A stretch of 64,000 nucleotides of DNA from JAPPLB01 sp965218555 (GCA_965218555.1 OZ244625.1:310001-374000), one strand, 5' to 3'; shown: positions 16,691 to 24,343, counted from the first letter of the stretch. Numbers and translations are program-made. The notes: a model not told the origin generated them from the sequence alone.

Positions 16691-17127
16691 TTTGGCTCGA
16701 ACAACACAACTCGCCGCCTTGACCCCCGTGCTCGAACACACCAGGTCCCGGCGTCCGATACGTCACAACACTGCGAACACCAAAAGCGCTAGCCGTTTGC
16801 AAAGCTACCACGTCGAAGAACGTAGCACACCTCTAGGTTGCCGTAAAAGTCTATCTATGCCCCTGCCATGGACAGTGCGTGCGATCAACGAGGGCGTGTG
16901 CGGCGGTTGGTACTAAAGGGCTTCAGTCTTTTTTTTGCAGCCCGGCCTGCTTAGCATGAGGATATGAGAGCAGTGTTTCGTGTCTCGTGATCCGTGGCGC
17001 AAACGACAGGAAGGTTCACCAGCCGCCAGGCTTGTCCTGCTTGAGCAACTCCAGCCCTTCTCCAACGGTTTTCACGAAACACGAATCACGCCCTGTTCAG
17101 TCCTGACTAGGAGGAGGAAGAGAAAAA
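16691..17127. other. Intergenic stretch: start of the repeat-rich accessory segment
   Basis: No gene is seen. It contains a run of T after GGCTTCAG at about 16919-16936 and the first composite inverted unit (16973-17090). Immediately before the next gene is a purine-rich leader with AGGAGGAGGAAGAG, giving a strong ribosome site. The two flanking genes diverge. Confidence 0.6.
16973..17090. repeat. Composite inverted unit R1 (7-bp tracts around a 70-base core)
   Basis: Left arm GTGTTTCGTGTCTCGTGAT, right arm CACGAAACACGAATCACG, in inverted orientation, enclosing a core with GTTCACCAGCCGCCAGGC and CTTGAGCAACTCCAGCCC. Related cores lie at about 18485-18540 and 20846-20900. On the minus strand the cores can be read as a short peptide end with similar residues (GEGLELLKQ here, GSGLAPLKK in the second). 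They may therefore descend from a gene 3' end. Confidence 0.6.
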
Positions 17128-17694
17128 ATGCCACCACGATCCAAAATTGACAGTCTCCCGGCCGAGGCGCGTGAGGCGCTTGACGGCTGGTTGAAAGATC
17201 CCGGCACCACTCAGAAAGAGGCCACCAGGCGGGTCAATGAGCTGCTCGAGAATATGGGCCAAGGTGAGCGGCGGCTGAGTCCGCTGGCCGTCCACCGCTA
17301 TGACCTGAAAATGCGGGCGACCGACGAGCGGAATCGCCAGGCGCGGGTCATCTCCGAGGTCTGGGTCGACAGGTTCGGCTCGGAGCCCGCCGGACAGGCC
17401 GGCCAACTCGTCATCGAGATGCTCCGGACGCTGACATTCGACCTCGCCCTCCGACTCCAGAACAGCGAGCTCGACGATAACTCGCTGCCCGACCTTATCG
17501 AGGCCGCCGCCAAGGTCACCCTCATGGCGCAGCGCTTGGAGCGTTTGAACGAGATCAAAACCCGCCTGGAACGCGAGATCAAGCGCGAGGCCGAAGAGGA
17601 GCGCAAAGCCAAGGCCGCCCGCAAAGACAAGAAGAGCACCAAAGTCAACACTGAGAAGTTGCGCCAAATCGTCCGGGAAATCTATGGAGTCTAA
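17128..17694 (+). CDS. Orphan Mu gp27-like protein (DUF3486), copy 1
   Basis: 188 residues, mainly helical: KIDSLPAEAREALDGWLKD at the N-terminus, an HRYDLKMR helix, then a long charged helix (about residues 120-170) and a conserved end REIYGV. This resembles DUF3486, the gp27 family of Mu-like phages, thought to act near the terminase small subunit. No gp28 terminase, portal or other phage gene is present, so it is an orphan. The start follows GGAGGAGGAAGAG by about 6 bases. A second copy follows 121 bases later and a collapsed third copy after that, each separated by CACGAAT-type tracts. Confidence 0.7.
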   Translation: MPPRSKIDSLPAEAREALDGWLKDPGTTQKEATRRVNELLENMGQGERRLSPLAVHRYDLKMRATDERNRQARVISEVWVDRFGSEPAGQAGQLVIEMLRTLTFDLALRLQNSELDDNSLPDLIEAAAKVTLMAQRLERLNEIKTRLEREIKREAEEERKAKAARKDKKSTKVNTEKLRQIVREIYGV

Positions 17695-17734
17695 GCTTGA
17701 TCACTGGTGACCCCTCGCCTTTGCGCGCGCATCA

Positions 17735-17802
17735 TGAGGCACGAATCGCGGCTTTATCGAGACACGGCCTTATTGACACGAATCACGAAACACGGCATTT
17801 CC
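17735..17802. repeat. CACGAAT-type tract between gp27-like copies 1 and 2
   Basis: Units GGCACGAATCGCGGCTTTA, GAGACACGGCCTTATTG and CACGAATCACGAAACACGG. Its orientation is opposite to the sense strand of the flanking genes, an exception to the general rule for these tracts in the window. Confidence 0.6.
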
Positions 17803-17815
17803 CCATCACCGCCTT

Positions 17816-18415
17816 TTGACGTCTGAGTCGGAGAAAAAAATACCTATGCGCTCCACCATCAACCACCTACCGGCCGAGGTGCGCGAGGCGCTCGCTGCCT
17901 GGTTGCGGGATCCCGCCATCACCCAAGCCGAAGCCGCCAGAAGGGTCAATGCCCTGCTCGACGATTTGGGCCTGAGTGAGCTGCGGGTGAGAATCGGTGC
18001 CGTCGGCCGCTATCATCGGCGGCTGCGGAAGGGCGACGAGCGGTTACGTTATTCGCGGCAGTTTGCCGAGGCCTGGATCGCCCGGCTCGACTCGGAGCCC
18101 GCCGGACGGGTCGGCCGCCGCATCATCGACAAACTGTGGGCGCTGGCGTTCGACCTCGCCTCCCGGCTCCAGGTCCGCGAGTCCGATGACGAGTCGCTGC
18201 CCGCCGTTATCAAGGACGCAGGCAAGCTCTCCCGGATGGCGGAGCGCCTGGAGCGTACGAGAAAGATCGCCGTCCTCCGCGAGCGCGAGATCAAACGCCA
18301 GGCCGACGAGGAGCGCAAAGACAAGAACACCGACGAAACCGAGGCCCGACGCAAACGCGTCGCCGATCTGTTGCGCTGGATCAAGCGGGAAATCTATGGC
18401 ATCAAAGGGCCGTGA
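17816..18415 (+). CDS. Orphan Mu gp27-like protein (DUF3486), copy 2
   Basis: About 190-199 residues. The best start is the ATG at 17846 (MRSTINHLPAEVREAL), aligned with copy 1; the frame is also open a little upstream. Same architecture as copy 1: LPAEVREALAAWLRDP, an AVGRYHRRLRK helix, a central LSRMAERLERTRKI helix, a charged tail and KREIYGIKGP. The stop codon TGA is the middle of CCGTGATTCGTG, so the gene ends inside a 7-bp tract. Identity to copy 1 is only moderate, so the duplication is not recent. No other phage genes adjoin. Confidence 0.7.
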   Translation: MTSESEKKIPMRSTINHLPAEVREALAAWLRDPAITQAEAARRVNALLDDLGLSELRVRIGAVGRYHRRLRKGDERLRYSRQFAEAWIARLDSEPAGRVGRRIIDKLWALAFDLASRLQVRESDDESLPAVIKDAGKLSRMAERLERTRKIAVLREREIKRQADEERKDKNTDETEARRKRVADLLRWIKREIYGIKGP

Positions 18416-18572
18416 TTCGTGTCTCGTGACGCAAAAACAAGAAAACAGAAATGCGAAATCCTGAGGCGCGAAACACGAGAAGGGGTTAACCGGCTGTCAG
18501 GCGTTTTTTCTTGAGCGGCGCCAAGCCACTTCCGATGGTTTTCTCCGAGTCACGAATCACGGCCTTTCGAGG
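18410..18572. repeat. Composite inverted unit R2
   Basis: Left arm CCGTGATTCGTGTCTCGTGA begins inside the stop codon of the second gp27-like gene. A further GCGAAACACGAGAAGG lies at 18466-18482. The core has GGTTAACCGGCTGTCAGGCG and TTGAGCGGCGCCAAGCCACTTC, and the right arm is GAGTCACGAATCACGGCC. The core matches that of R3 closely and of R1 more loosely. Confidence 0.6.
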
Positions 18573-18605
18573 CCTGAGTCGGAGGAGTCGGAGAAAAAAA
18601 TACCC

Positions 18606-18791
18606 TTGCGCTCCAGCATCAGCCGCCTCCCGGCTCCAGGTCCGCGAGATCGACGACGAGTCGCTGCCCGCCGCGAGCGCGAGATCAAGAGCCAGGAGCG
18701 CAAAGCCAAGGCCGCCGGCGAAACCAAGGACCGCGCCGACCCCGACCCGGAGCAGTTGCGCCAGATCATCCGGGAAGTCTATGGCGTCTGA
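18606..18791 (+). pseudogene. Collapsed third gp27-like copy
   Basis: The leader GAGTCGGAGAAAAAAATACC and the first codons (LRSSISRLP) match the start of copy 2 (MRSTINHLP). The sequence then jumps at about 18632 into the late part of the family (CCAGGTCCGCGAG..., then an EIKSQERKAKAAGE-like tail) and ends REVYGV at 18791. About 100-130 internal residues are therefore missing. A 61-residue ORF remains, reading out of frame for part of its length. I treat it as a deletion derivative rather than a functional gene. Confidence 0.7.
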
Positions 18792-18934
18792 GGGCTCCTG
18801 GGAGCGTGGGCAACCTGCCCGCATCATCCGGTTTCGGGTTCCCCATGCGCGGCCGGCGCGGCGATGCGGACTTTCAGTAAGGCGCTCGATTGATATCGAT
18901 CACACGCCCGACGGCGAGTTCGCCGGAAAGCGCA

Positions 18935-18985
18935 CAAAACACGAGACACGAGACACGAGACAGGGCTTTTTCGAATCACGGCCTT
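18935..18985 (-). repeat. 7-bp tandem tract downstream of the PIN-domain gene
   Basis: Minus-strand reading: AAAGGCCGTGATTCGAAAAAG, then CTGTCTCGTGTCTCGTGTCT and CGTGTTTTGTG. Three adjacent CACGAGA units on the plus strand make this the cleanest direct tandem run. It lies about 60 bases after the vapC stop in that gene's sense direction. The rest of 18792-19043 shows no gene. Confidence 0.7.
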
Positions 18986-19043
18986 TGAGGGCTCGGGGGG
19001 AGCAGAGCCGCTGCCGCCCGCACCCGGATCGAAGGGAAACGGC

Positions 19044-19466
19044 CTAGGGAAGTACGCGAAGGCCCTCCAGCTCGGCCGCCGATGACACCCGCTGGTCCAG
19101 GCAGACGAACGCGAGCGGACCGGCCCATTGCTCCTGCACCAACTGCGCCGCGCCAAGCTGACCCGCATCGGCGGCGCGCAGGGGATGGCGCGCCAACAGC
19201 GCCTTCGCTCGGGACCGGACGGAGAGCACGTCGGTCACCTCGTCCCAACTGTCGGCGAAGGTGTCGAAACGCCCAAGCACTTCGCGGCGCTGCCTGCGCG
19301 ACAGTGACCCTTCCCGCGTTCGACGTTCAATCGCACTGACGATTTCGGTGCGGCTCCACACCCAGGTGATGATCCATTCGTCTTCGGCCAACCACTCGCG
19401 CACCAAGCTGCTTGCGGGTTCGGCAACGACCAGCGGCACCAGCGCGGAAACGTCCCAATACCTCAC
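19044..19466 (-). CDS. PIN-domain toxin (VapC-like)
   Basis: 140 residues from a GTG start that overlaps the TGA stop of the antitoxin (GTGA). PIN-fold acidic residues appear in order: Asp5 (RYWDVSALV), the Glu of SRTEIVSAIE, the Asp of LRAADAGQLGAA and the Asp of FVCLDQRV. VapC toxins are Mg-dependent ribonucleases, typically cutting tRNA or rRNA, restrained by a cognate antitoxin. Length is typical and no damage is visible. It pairs with the Phd/YefM-type antitoxin directly upstream. Confidence 0.85.
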   Translation of the reverse strand: MRYWDVSALVPLVVAEPASSLVREWLAEDEWIITWVWSRTEIVSAIERRTREGSLSRRQRREVLGRFDTFADSWDEVTDVLSVRSRAKALLARHPLRAADAGQLGAAQLVQEQWAGPLAFVCLDQRVSSAAELEGLRVLP

Positions 19467-19744
19467 AGCCGGTCGTCCCGGTCCGCGGCCAAAGCCTCGG
19501 AAACGCTTACCGGAAGCACTACCGGAGGCTCGTTCAGAATAGCGCCGGCGCCGCCCTTGCCCGCTCTCAGCAGGCCTTGGCTGATCAACCGCTCTCGGAC
19601 TCCCCGGTTGTCCTCCGCGGCGGGCGGGACAAGCCGGGCGACCGGCCTGCCTCGGTCGAGCACCTGAACCTCGCCTCCCCGGCGGACTTCCCGAACGTAG
19701 CGTGAGAGATTCGCCTTCAACTCGGAAATCGACACCGTTGTCAC
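19463..19744 (-). CDS. Phd/YefM-type antitoxin
   Basis: About 93 residues from the GTG at 19744 (VTTVSISELKANLSRY). That start aligns with the usual Phd/YefM N-terminus, so the longer frame to 19780 is unlikely. The family DNA-binding part is clear (KANLSRYVREVRRGGEV, then LDRGRPVARLVPP), followed by a variable toxin-binding tail. Such antitoxins bind and block the PIN toxin and repress their own operon. It overlaps the toxin gene by four bases. Confidence 0.85.
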   Translation of the reverse strand: MTTVSISELKANLSRYVREVRRGGEVQVLDRGRPVARLVPPAAEDNRGVRERLISQGLLRAGKGGAGAILNEPPVVLPVSVSEALAADRDDRL

Positions 19745-19794
19745 AAAGACTAATATGGTCTTTATCTTCAGACTAGTCAAGTCTCGAAATGCCC

Positions 19795-19920
19795 CCGTCC
19801 CGATACCTCACAGCCGGGCGGCCGCACTGCCGCGATCGAGCACCTGAACCTCGCCTTCCCGGCGGACTTCCCGAACGCAGCGCGAGAGATTTCGTCTCCT
19901 ACTCGGTAATCGACACCCAG
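19795..19920 (-). pseudogene. Remnant of a duplicated antitoxin-toxin junction
   Basis: On the plus strand CCCGATACCTCACAGCCGG (19797-19815) matches the toxin/antitoxin overlap at 19452-19470. GATCGAGCACCTGAACCTCG through GAGAGATTTCG (19835-19891) matches the antitoxin 5' half at 19655-19711. The middle of the antitoxin is deleted. It is therefore a partial, dead copy placed directly upstream of the live module. Confidence 0.75.
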
Positions 19921-19978
19921 CCGAAGGCGGAACCTTTTATATGTAGTCGCCCGTATTCAGCAACGGAAAGGAAAAACC

Positions 19979-20707
19979 ATGTCGTTGGGTTCGCAAGTGT
20001 TCCCGAGGGCAACAGCCCTGTCGATTCTGCTCCTGCTCATGACGGCGTCCTTGACGGCGGCCCCTCCCGGTGAGCTCCCGCTGCACGACGCCATCAACGA
20101 CGGCGACTGGGACCGCTTCACCGCATTGCTGCAAGAAGGTCATGATCCGAATGAAGTAGACGATCGCGGTCAAACCGCCCTGAACTGTGCACTCCGGAGG
20201 TTTCAAGAGAGGGGATATCTGTACGTTTCGGAACTGCTGAACTACGGGGCCGACCCCGATGCCAAGGACCGAACCGGGGCTACCGAACTGCACCATGCGG
20301 CAATGACCGGTTGGCCGGCAATCGCAAGTCTCCTGCTTCGGAACGGCGCCGATGTCCACGCTCGATCTGATGGAGGCGGCTCACCTCTCGGATCTGCGTA
20401 CATCCATGGCTACATGGATATTGTCCGCCTGCTGGAGAGCTACGGGGCCAGAATCGATATCGAGGTCAATCGCCGCCGGCTAATGGCCGTCGGTCTTATC
20501 AACGCCGTTGTCCGCAGATGTGCCCGGGAGACAAGGGACGATACTTCAGAGCGCAGAACCGCTTGCATAGCACGAGCGCTGCACGAGATGCGCGAGAGAC
20601 ACGAGCTTCACGACCATCTCAGCGACGACGGCATCCGCCGCATCGCTCGCAGGGAGGGCTCGACAACAGAGGTGTCCGATGCACCCCGGAATGAGCTGCC
20701 GAAATGA
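19979..20707 (+). CDS. Exported ankyrin-repeat protein
   Basis: 242 residues with a signal peptide (ATALSILLLLMTASLTAA, cleavage near residue 28). At least three ankyrin repeats follow: PLHDAINDGDWDRFTALLQEG, a second around ELLNYGADPDAKDRTGATELHHAA, and a third SLLLRNGADVHARSDGGGSPL, with a partial fourth. The charged C-terminal region (about residues 165-242) has no recognised domain. GGAAAGG precedes the ATG by about 7 bases. Ankyrin arrays mediate protein binding; the partner is unknown. Confidence 0.82.
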   Translation: MSLGSQVFPRATALSILLLLMTASLTAAPPGELPLHDAINDGDWDRFTALLQEGHDPNEVDDRGQTALNCALRRFQERGYLYVSELLNYGADPDAKDRTGATELHHAAMTGWPAIASLLLRNGADVHARSDGGGSPLGSAYIHGYMDIVRLLESYGARIDIEVNRRRLMAVGLINAVVRRCARETRDDTSERRTACIARALHEMRERHELHDHLSDDGIRRIARREGSTTEVSDAPRNELPK

Positions 20708-20710
20708 AGA

Positions 20711-20934
20711 AAAAAGCCGTGTCTCGTGACTCGGGTTTCGTGATGCGTAGTGTGGGCGGCTGAGGCTTCCGGCGAATGGCCTACGGCTCGACGGGTGTTT
20801 CGTGATGCGCGATGCGTGATACGCGGCGCGAAGGAGAGGGAGGTTCAGCGGCCGGCAGGCGTTTCTTTCTTGAGCGAACCAAGCCACTTCTGAGGGCCTT
20901 TCCCGAGACACGAAACACGAATCACGAAACACGG
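20711..20934. repeat. Composite inverted unit R3 between convergent genes
   Basis: Plus-strand units AAAAAAGCCGTGTCTCGTGA and GGTGTTTCGTGATGCG follow the ankyrin stop. The core has GGTTCAGCGGCCGGCAGGCG and TTGAGCGAACCAAGCCACTTC. The right arm GAGACACGAAACACGAATC, then ACGAAACACGG, runs into the last codons of the enolase on the other strand. Each arm is thus in the sense direction of the gene it follows. Confidence 0.65.
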
Positions 20935-22055
20935 TATTTGTCCACCGCGTCCTCGTCGAGCGTGATGCCGAGGCCGGGCTTAGCCGGCACCTCATAAAAG
21001 CCTTCCTTCATCTCGAAGGGCTCGGCGACGAAGTCATTCTCGAGCATGTGCGTGACGCTGATGGTGTACTCGATGCCCGGGAACGCCGCGGCTTGATGCG
21101 CCTGGAAAACCTGATTGATGCCGCAACGCGTGCTGTGCTCGACCCAAAGAGGAATCCCGGTCACCTCGGCCATCAGCGCGCGCTGCATCAGCGTCCGTCC
21201 CATCGGGAAACCGACGACGATCGCGTCCAGCAAACCTTCGCGAAGATAGGGCATCGGGTCCGACGGCATGTGCTCCGTCACGTCGAGCCCCACCTTCCCC
21301 TTCAGTTGCCGGTACCCTTCCAGCAGCTCGCGGCGGATCGGCGACTCGACCGCAAAGTAGTTGCCCAGCTTCGCCAGACGCTCCGTGATGAACAGCGTCC
21401 GCCCCACCGATCCCCACCAGGCGTTGGCGTCCACCCAAACCCGAAAGTCCTTGGAGACGACGCTGCAAATCGCTTCCGCCTGCTCGATCGGATCTTCCCA
21501 CGGGCGCGCTTTGACTTTGTGGACCTTGTACCCGGCGCTCTCCGCCCGTTTCGCTTCCGACGCCATCAACTCCGGCTTGAAGCACTGGCTCCACCAGGTC
21601 TGGATGATCCGCTTTTTCGGGTTGCGCGCGAACAGCCGGGAAACCGGCAGTTCCAGCGCCTGACCGACGATGTCGCACACGGGAACCAGCAGGCCCCGAA
21701 TCGAGTCGTCAAACAGATATTCCCAGGGGGAGCGCCCGACCATGTTGTCAGCGATGGCTTTCGTCCCCGCCGGGCTCAGCATGGAGTCGCCGATACCGAC
21801 CAGCCCCGAGTCCGTCTTGAGCTTGACGAGGACGGGCTCGTGGTGGGTCTGAAAGCGGTTCTGGAGGAACCAACTGCGCTGCCACGCCTCACGGACGCGG
21901 ATATCCATCGGCACGCGCAGCGGAACGACCTCGTAGCCGCTGATCCGGATGGCCGCGGCGTCCCGAGGGGCGGCGGTGAGCAAGCCGGCCGCCGAAGCCG
22001 CCATGCCGCCCGTTCCCAGCGACTGCAGAAGTTCTCTACGGTTCGGAGTCGTCAA
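20922..22055 (-). CDS. Exported mandelate racemase/enolase-superfamily enzyme (C)
   Basis: 377 residues from a TTG at 22055, with AGAGG 6 bases upstream. A longer open frame runs through repeat DNA and a TPR fragment, so I reject it. The leader is Tat-like (NRRELLQSLG, then Ala-rich). Catalytic-site markers are HKVKA (Lys180/Lys182), Asp209 in VWVDANAWW, Glu237 in FAVESPI, DVTEHMPSD and WVEHSTRCG. It is closely related to enzyme D (25332-26498), sharing TWWSQC and GLLDAIVVG-like blocks. The last codons and stop (YRVS plus TGA) are made of the 7-bp tract sequence CGTGTTTCGTGA. Confidence 0.83.
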   Translation of the reverse strand: MTTPNRRELLQSLGTGGMAASAAGLLTAAPRDAAAIRISGYEVVPLRVPMDIRVREAWQRSWFLQNRFQTHHEPVLVKLKTDSGLVGIGDSMLSPAGTKAIADNMVGRSPWEYLFDDSIRGLLVPVCDIVGQALELPVSRLFARNPKKRIIQTWWSQCFKPELMASEAKRAESAGYKVHKVKARPWEDPIEQAEAICSVVSKDFRVWVDANAWWGSVGRTLFITERLAKLGNYFAVESPIRRELLEGYRQLKGKVGLDVTEHMPSDPMPYLREGLLDAIVVGFPMGRTLMQRALMAEVTGIPLWVEHSTRCGINQVFQAHQAAAFPGIEYTISVTHMLENDFVAEPFEMKEGFYEVPAKPGLGITLDEDAVDKYRVS

Positions 22056-22385
22056 CGCGGTCCTCTTTCTTTCGTAATGATGCACGTAACCCGCTGATTC
22101 ATATCGATCACACGCCCGACGGCAGCTAACGTCGGCGCGGGGAAAAAGAGGCTGTAAAGCAACGTTTGATTTGCATGGGTTTTCACGAATCACGGCTTTG
22201 AGGCGAGGGGTGCATCTGGAGCCGCAGGATCGCCTCGCGGGCCAATTGCTCCGCCCGCGCATCGGCGCCCTGTGCCGCTTGTTGGTAATGGTGCAGCGCG
22301 TCCTCCGCTTGTCCTTGCCCTTCAAGCACCGCGGCCAAGTTGAAATGCGCGACAGCGTTCTGGTGGCCCGCGTGCTTAGCGGAAT
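22056..22385. other. Intergenic stretch with repeats and a TPR gene fragment
   Basis: Contains ATATCGATCACACGCCCGAC (also at 18891-18910), a CACGAATCACGG tract at 22182-22200 and a fragment of the TPR membrane gene (22182-22389). No independent gene is seen. Confidence 0.65.
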
Positions 22386-22389
22386 CTAA
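22182..22389 (-). pseudogene. 3' fragment of the TPR membrane protein gene
   Basis: About 150 bases (22211-22360) match the 3' end of the full gene at 27728-29425 with few differences, for example the shared GCGGGCCAATTGCTCCGCCC and GCCGCTTGTTGGTAATGG. Only the last TPR unit and tail remain. The reading frame passes QLAREAILRLQ, then departs from the parent and stops in the 7-bp tract (GAT TCG TGA). Its 5' side ends against the next gene. It is a detached duplicate fragment, not a gene. Confidence 0.75.
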
Positions 22390-22796
22390 AACGGGACATC
22401 ATCTTCAGAGATCCCCATAGATTCAAGCTCGACCAGCCCGAACGTGTTGGGGGCAGGCCGAGTGAATATCTCGTTTTTACGAACATAGGCCGCTAATGCA
22501 CCGCTGACACTGAGCCGGTTCTGACGGGACACTTCTTTGCCCATCGCCCCCAGGAGGTCGTCAACGTGTAGGGCTTTACCACGTTCGAGGATCGCGGCCC
22601 TGGCCAGGGCCGCGTTGCCACCTGGGCGCAGCACCGCGTCGGCACCGCCAGTATTGACCCCGTCACGCGGCAGGACCTTAAGCGCGTCTTCGAGGGCTGC
22701 AATATAGATCTCCGCCTCTCGCTCCTTAGCCCTGAGATCGGCTAGCTCGCGGCGCTTTCTCTCGATCCTCTTTTCTAGCTCTGATCGCGCACTCAC
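22386..22796 (-). CDS. Hypothetical coiled-coil plus winged-helix-like protein
   Basis: 136 residues from a GTG at 22796, chosen because AGGAG lies about 7 bases upstream; the frame to 22871 lacks support. Residues 1-50 form a highly charged coiled coil (LEKRIERKRRELADLRAKE). Residues 75-135 look like a small winged-helix domain: AILERGKALHVDDLLGAM, an SVSGALAAYVRKN helix and FTRPAPNTFGLVEL. This layout recalls HARE-HTH/HB1-type modules, but I cannot name a family. It lies divergent from the broken dinD gene, 164 bases away. Confidence 0.6.
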   Translation of the reverse strand: MSARSELEKRIERKRRELADLRAKEREAEIYIAALEDALKVLPRDGVNTGGADAVLRPGGNAALARAAILERGKALHVDDLLGAMGKEVSRQNRLSVSGALAAYVRKNEIFTRPAPNTFGLVELESMGISEDDVPF

Positions 22797-23189
22797 TTTC
22801 GTCTCCTGTTCTCCCGAGAATAGCATCTTGGTGCAACTGAAGCAAGTTGATGCAAGAACGCCGAGAAGCACTTGCGCAATAGGGCTGCTAAAATAACTGC
22901 TACTGCGCTAGGCGAAGCCGCTGAGGTCCGGTCCACAGTGAAGTCGTAGGTGGTGAGTAAGTGTCTAATTATCAAAAGTTTGTCGAAGATCTTGAAAGCG
23001 TCAAACAGGTCTCCTCGAAGGGCACTGAATTCTGGTTGGGGCGCGATGTAGTCAGTTTCCTGAACTACAAGTCCTGGGAAAACTTCGATGCGACCGTCAA
23101 GAGAGCAGTAACCGCATGTGAGAACTCTGGACAGCCCCCGTTGAACCATTTTCATGCCGTCATGAAAATGGTCGATATCGGAAGCGGTG

Positions 23190-24278
23190 CTAGTGTACTG
23201 TCCCGGAAATATATAAACAAAGTCGTTCGATCTTGGCGAGGATGGATTCGGCCGTGGCGGTCCAGACGAAGGGGCTGGTGTTGGCGTTGTAGTGTTCGAC
23301 GAAGCGCTCAATGTTACGGACGAGAGCCTTGACGCTGGAGAAGGAACCACGGCGAATGGCCTTCTGGGTAATGATGCCGAACCAGCGTTCGACTTGGTTG
23401 AGCCAGGAGGCATAGGTTGGGGTGAAATGAAGGTGGTAGCGAGGACGCCGGGCGAGCCAGGCACGAACTTTGGGATGTTTGTGGGTGGCATAGTTATCGA
23501 CGATGAGATGGATGTCGAGGTTGCGCGGCACACTGCCGTCGATCTGACGCAGGAAAGCGAGGAACTCCTGATGGCGGTGTCGCGGTTTACAGCGTGTGAT
23601 GACTTGCCCCGTGGCAACATCGAGAGCAGCGAACAGAGTGGTCGTACCGTGACGTTTGTAGTCGTGGGTGACGCCTTCGAGGTAGCCAAGGCCCATCGGG
23701 AGGAGGGGCTGAGTCCGCTGAAGAGCCTGGACCTGGGTCTTCTCATCGACCGAGAGCACCACGGCGTGGTCCGGGGGGTTGAGGTAGAGACCGACGATGT
23801 CGCGGACTTTCTCGACGAAGAACGGGTCGTTGGAAATCTTGAAATGCCGCTGGCGATGCGGCTGCACGCCGAACAGCTCGAACCACCGCTGGACAGTACT
23901 CTTCGAGACTCCCGTGTGTTGGGCCATCGAACGCACGCTCCAGTGCGAACCATCCGGGGGGTCGGTTCCGAGGGCCGTGTTGATGACTTCGGCAACACGT
24001 TCATCGTCATGCCTGCGGGGGCGTCCGGGACGCAGTTCATCGTGGAGTCCGGAGACTCCCTGTTCACGATAGCGCTTGCGCCACTTGCCAACGGTCGTAT
24101 TGGTGACACCGAGACGCCGGGCTACGGTCGAGCCGGGAACGCCTGCGGCGCAGGCGAGCACAATCTGGGCCCTCCGCACCAGACTATGCGGCAGCGTTCG
24201 GGAGCGGGCGAGGCTCCGCAGTTCCGTTTCCTCGCTTTCACGGAGAGTGATGGGAGCAACGGGGCGACCGCGTGGCAT
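23190..24278 (-). CDS. IS630-family transposase
   Basis: 362 residues from the ATG at 24278, which has GGAGG 7 bases upstream (the in-frame ATG six bases earlier is too close to it). The N-terminal helix-turn-helix reads GSTVARRLGVTNTTVGKWRKR and SVRSMAQHTGVSKSTVQRW. The DDE catalytic triad is VVLSVDEKTQ, HLIVDNYATHKH and YASWLNQVERWFG. The C-terminus runs straight through the terminal inverted repeat, and its TAG stop uses the TA target duplication plus the flanking dinD base. No frameshift or internal stop is seen. Confidence 0.93.
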   Translation of the reverse strand: MPRGRPVAPITLRESEETELRSLARSRTLPHSLVRRAQIVLACAAGVPGSTVARRLGVTNTTVGKWRKRYREQGVSGLHDELRPGRPRRHDDERVAEVINTALGTDPPDGSHWSVRSMAQHTGVSKSTVQRWFELFGVQPHRQRHFKISNDPFFVEKVRDIVGLYLNPPDHAVVLSVDEKTQVQALQRTQPLLPMGLGYLEGVTHDYKRHGTTTLFAALDVATGQVITRCKPRHRHQEFLAFLRQIDGSVPRNLDIHLIVDNYATHKHPKVRAWLARRPRYHLHFTPTYASWLNQVERWFGIITQKAIRRGSFSSVKALVRNIERFVEHYNANTSPFVWTATAESILAKIERLCLYISGTVH

Positions 24279-24343
24279 GGGCATACCTCCAGAAACCAAA
24301 AGTTGCCCATTAATATATCATATATTTCCGGGACAGTACACTA
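23191..24343 (-). mobile_element. IS630-family insertion sequence with TA target duplication
   Basis: Terminal inverted repeats GTGTACTGTCCCGGAAATAT at 23193 and its complement ending at 24341 are flanked by TA on both sides (23191-23192 and 24342-24343), the hallmark IS630/Tc1-mariner target. A single intact transposase fills the element. It inserted at a TA lying in the target duplication of a MITE-like repeat that had already entered dinD, so it is the younger event. Both ends are intact, so the element may still be mobile. Confidence 0.93.

Noticed and set aside
16973..20934. Integron-like gene cassette array with attC sites
   Set aside because: Inverted units between small genes recall attC sites, and R2 contains GTTAAC, but the R'/R'' core sites are not consistent across units and no integrase gene is seen.
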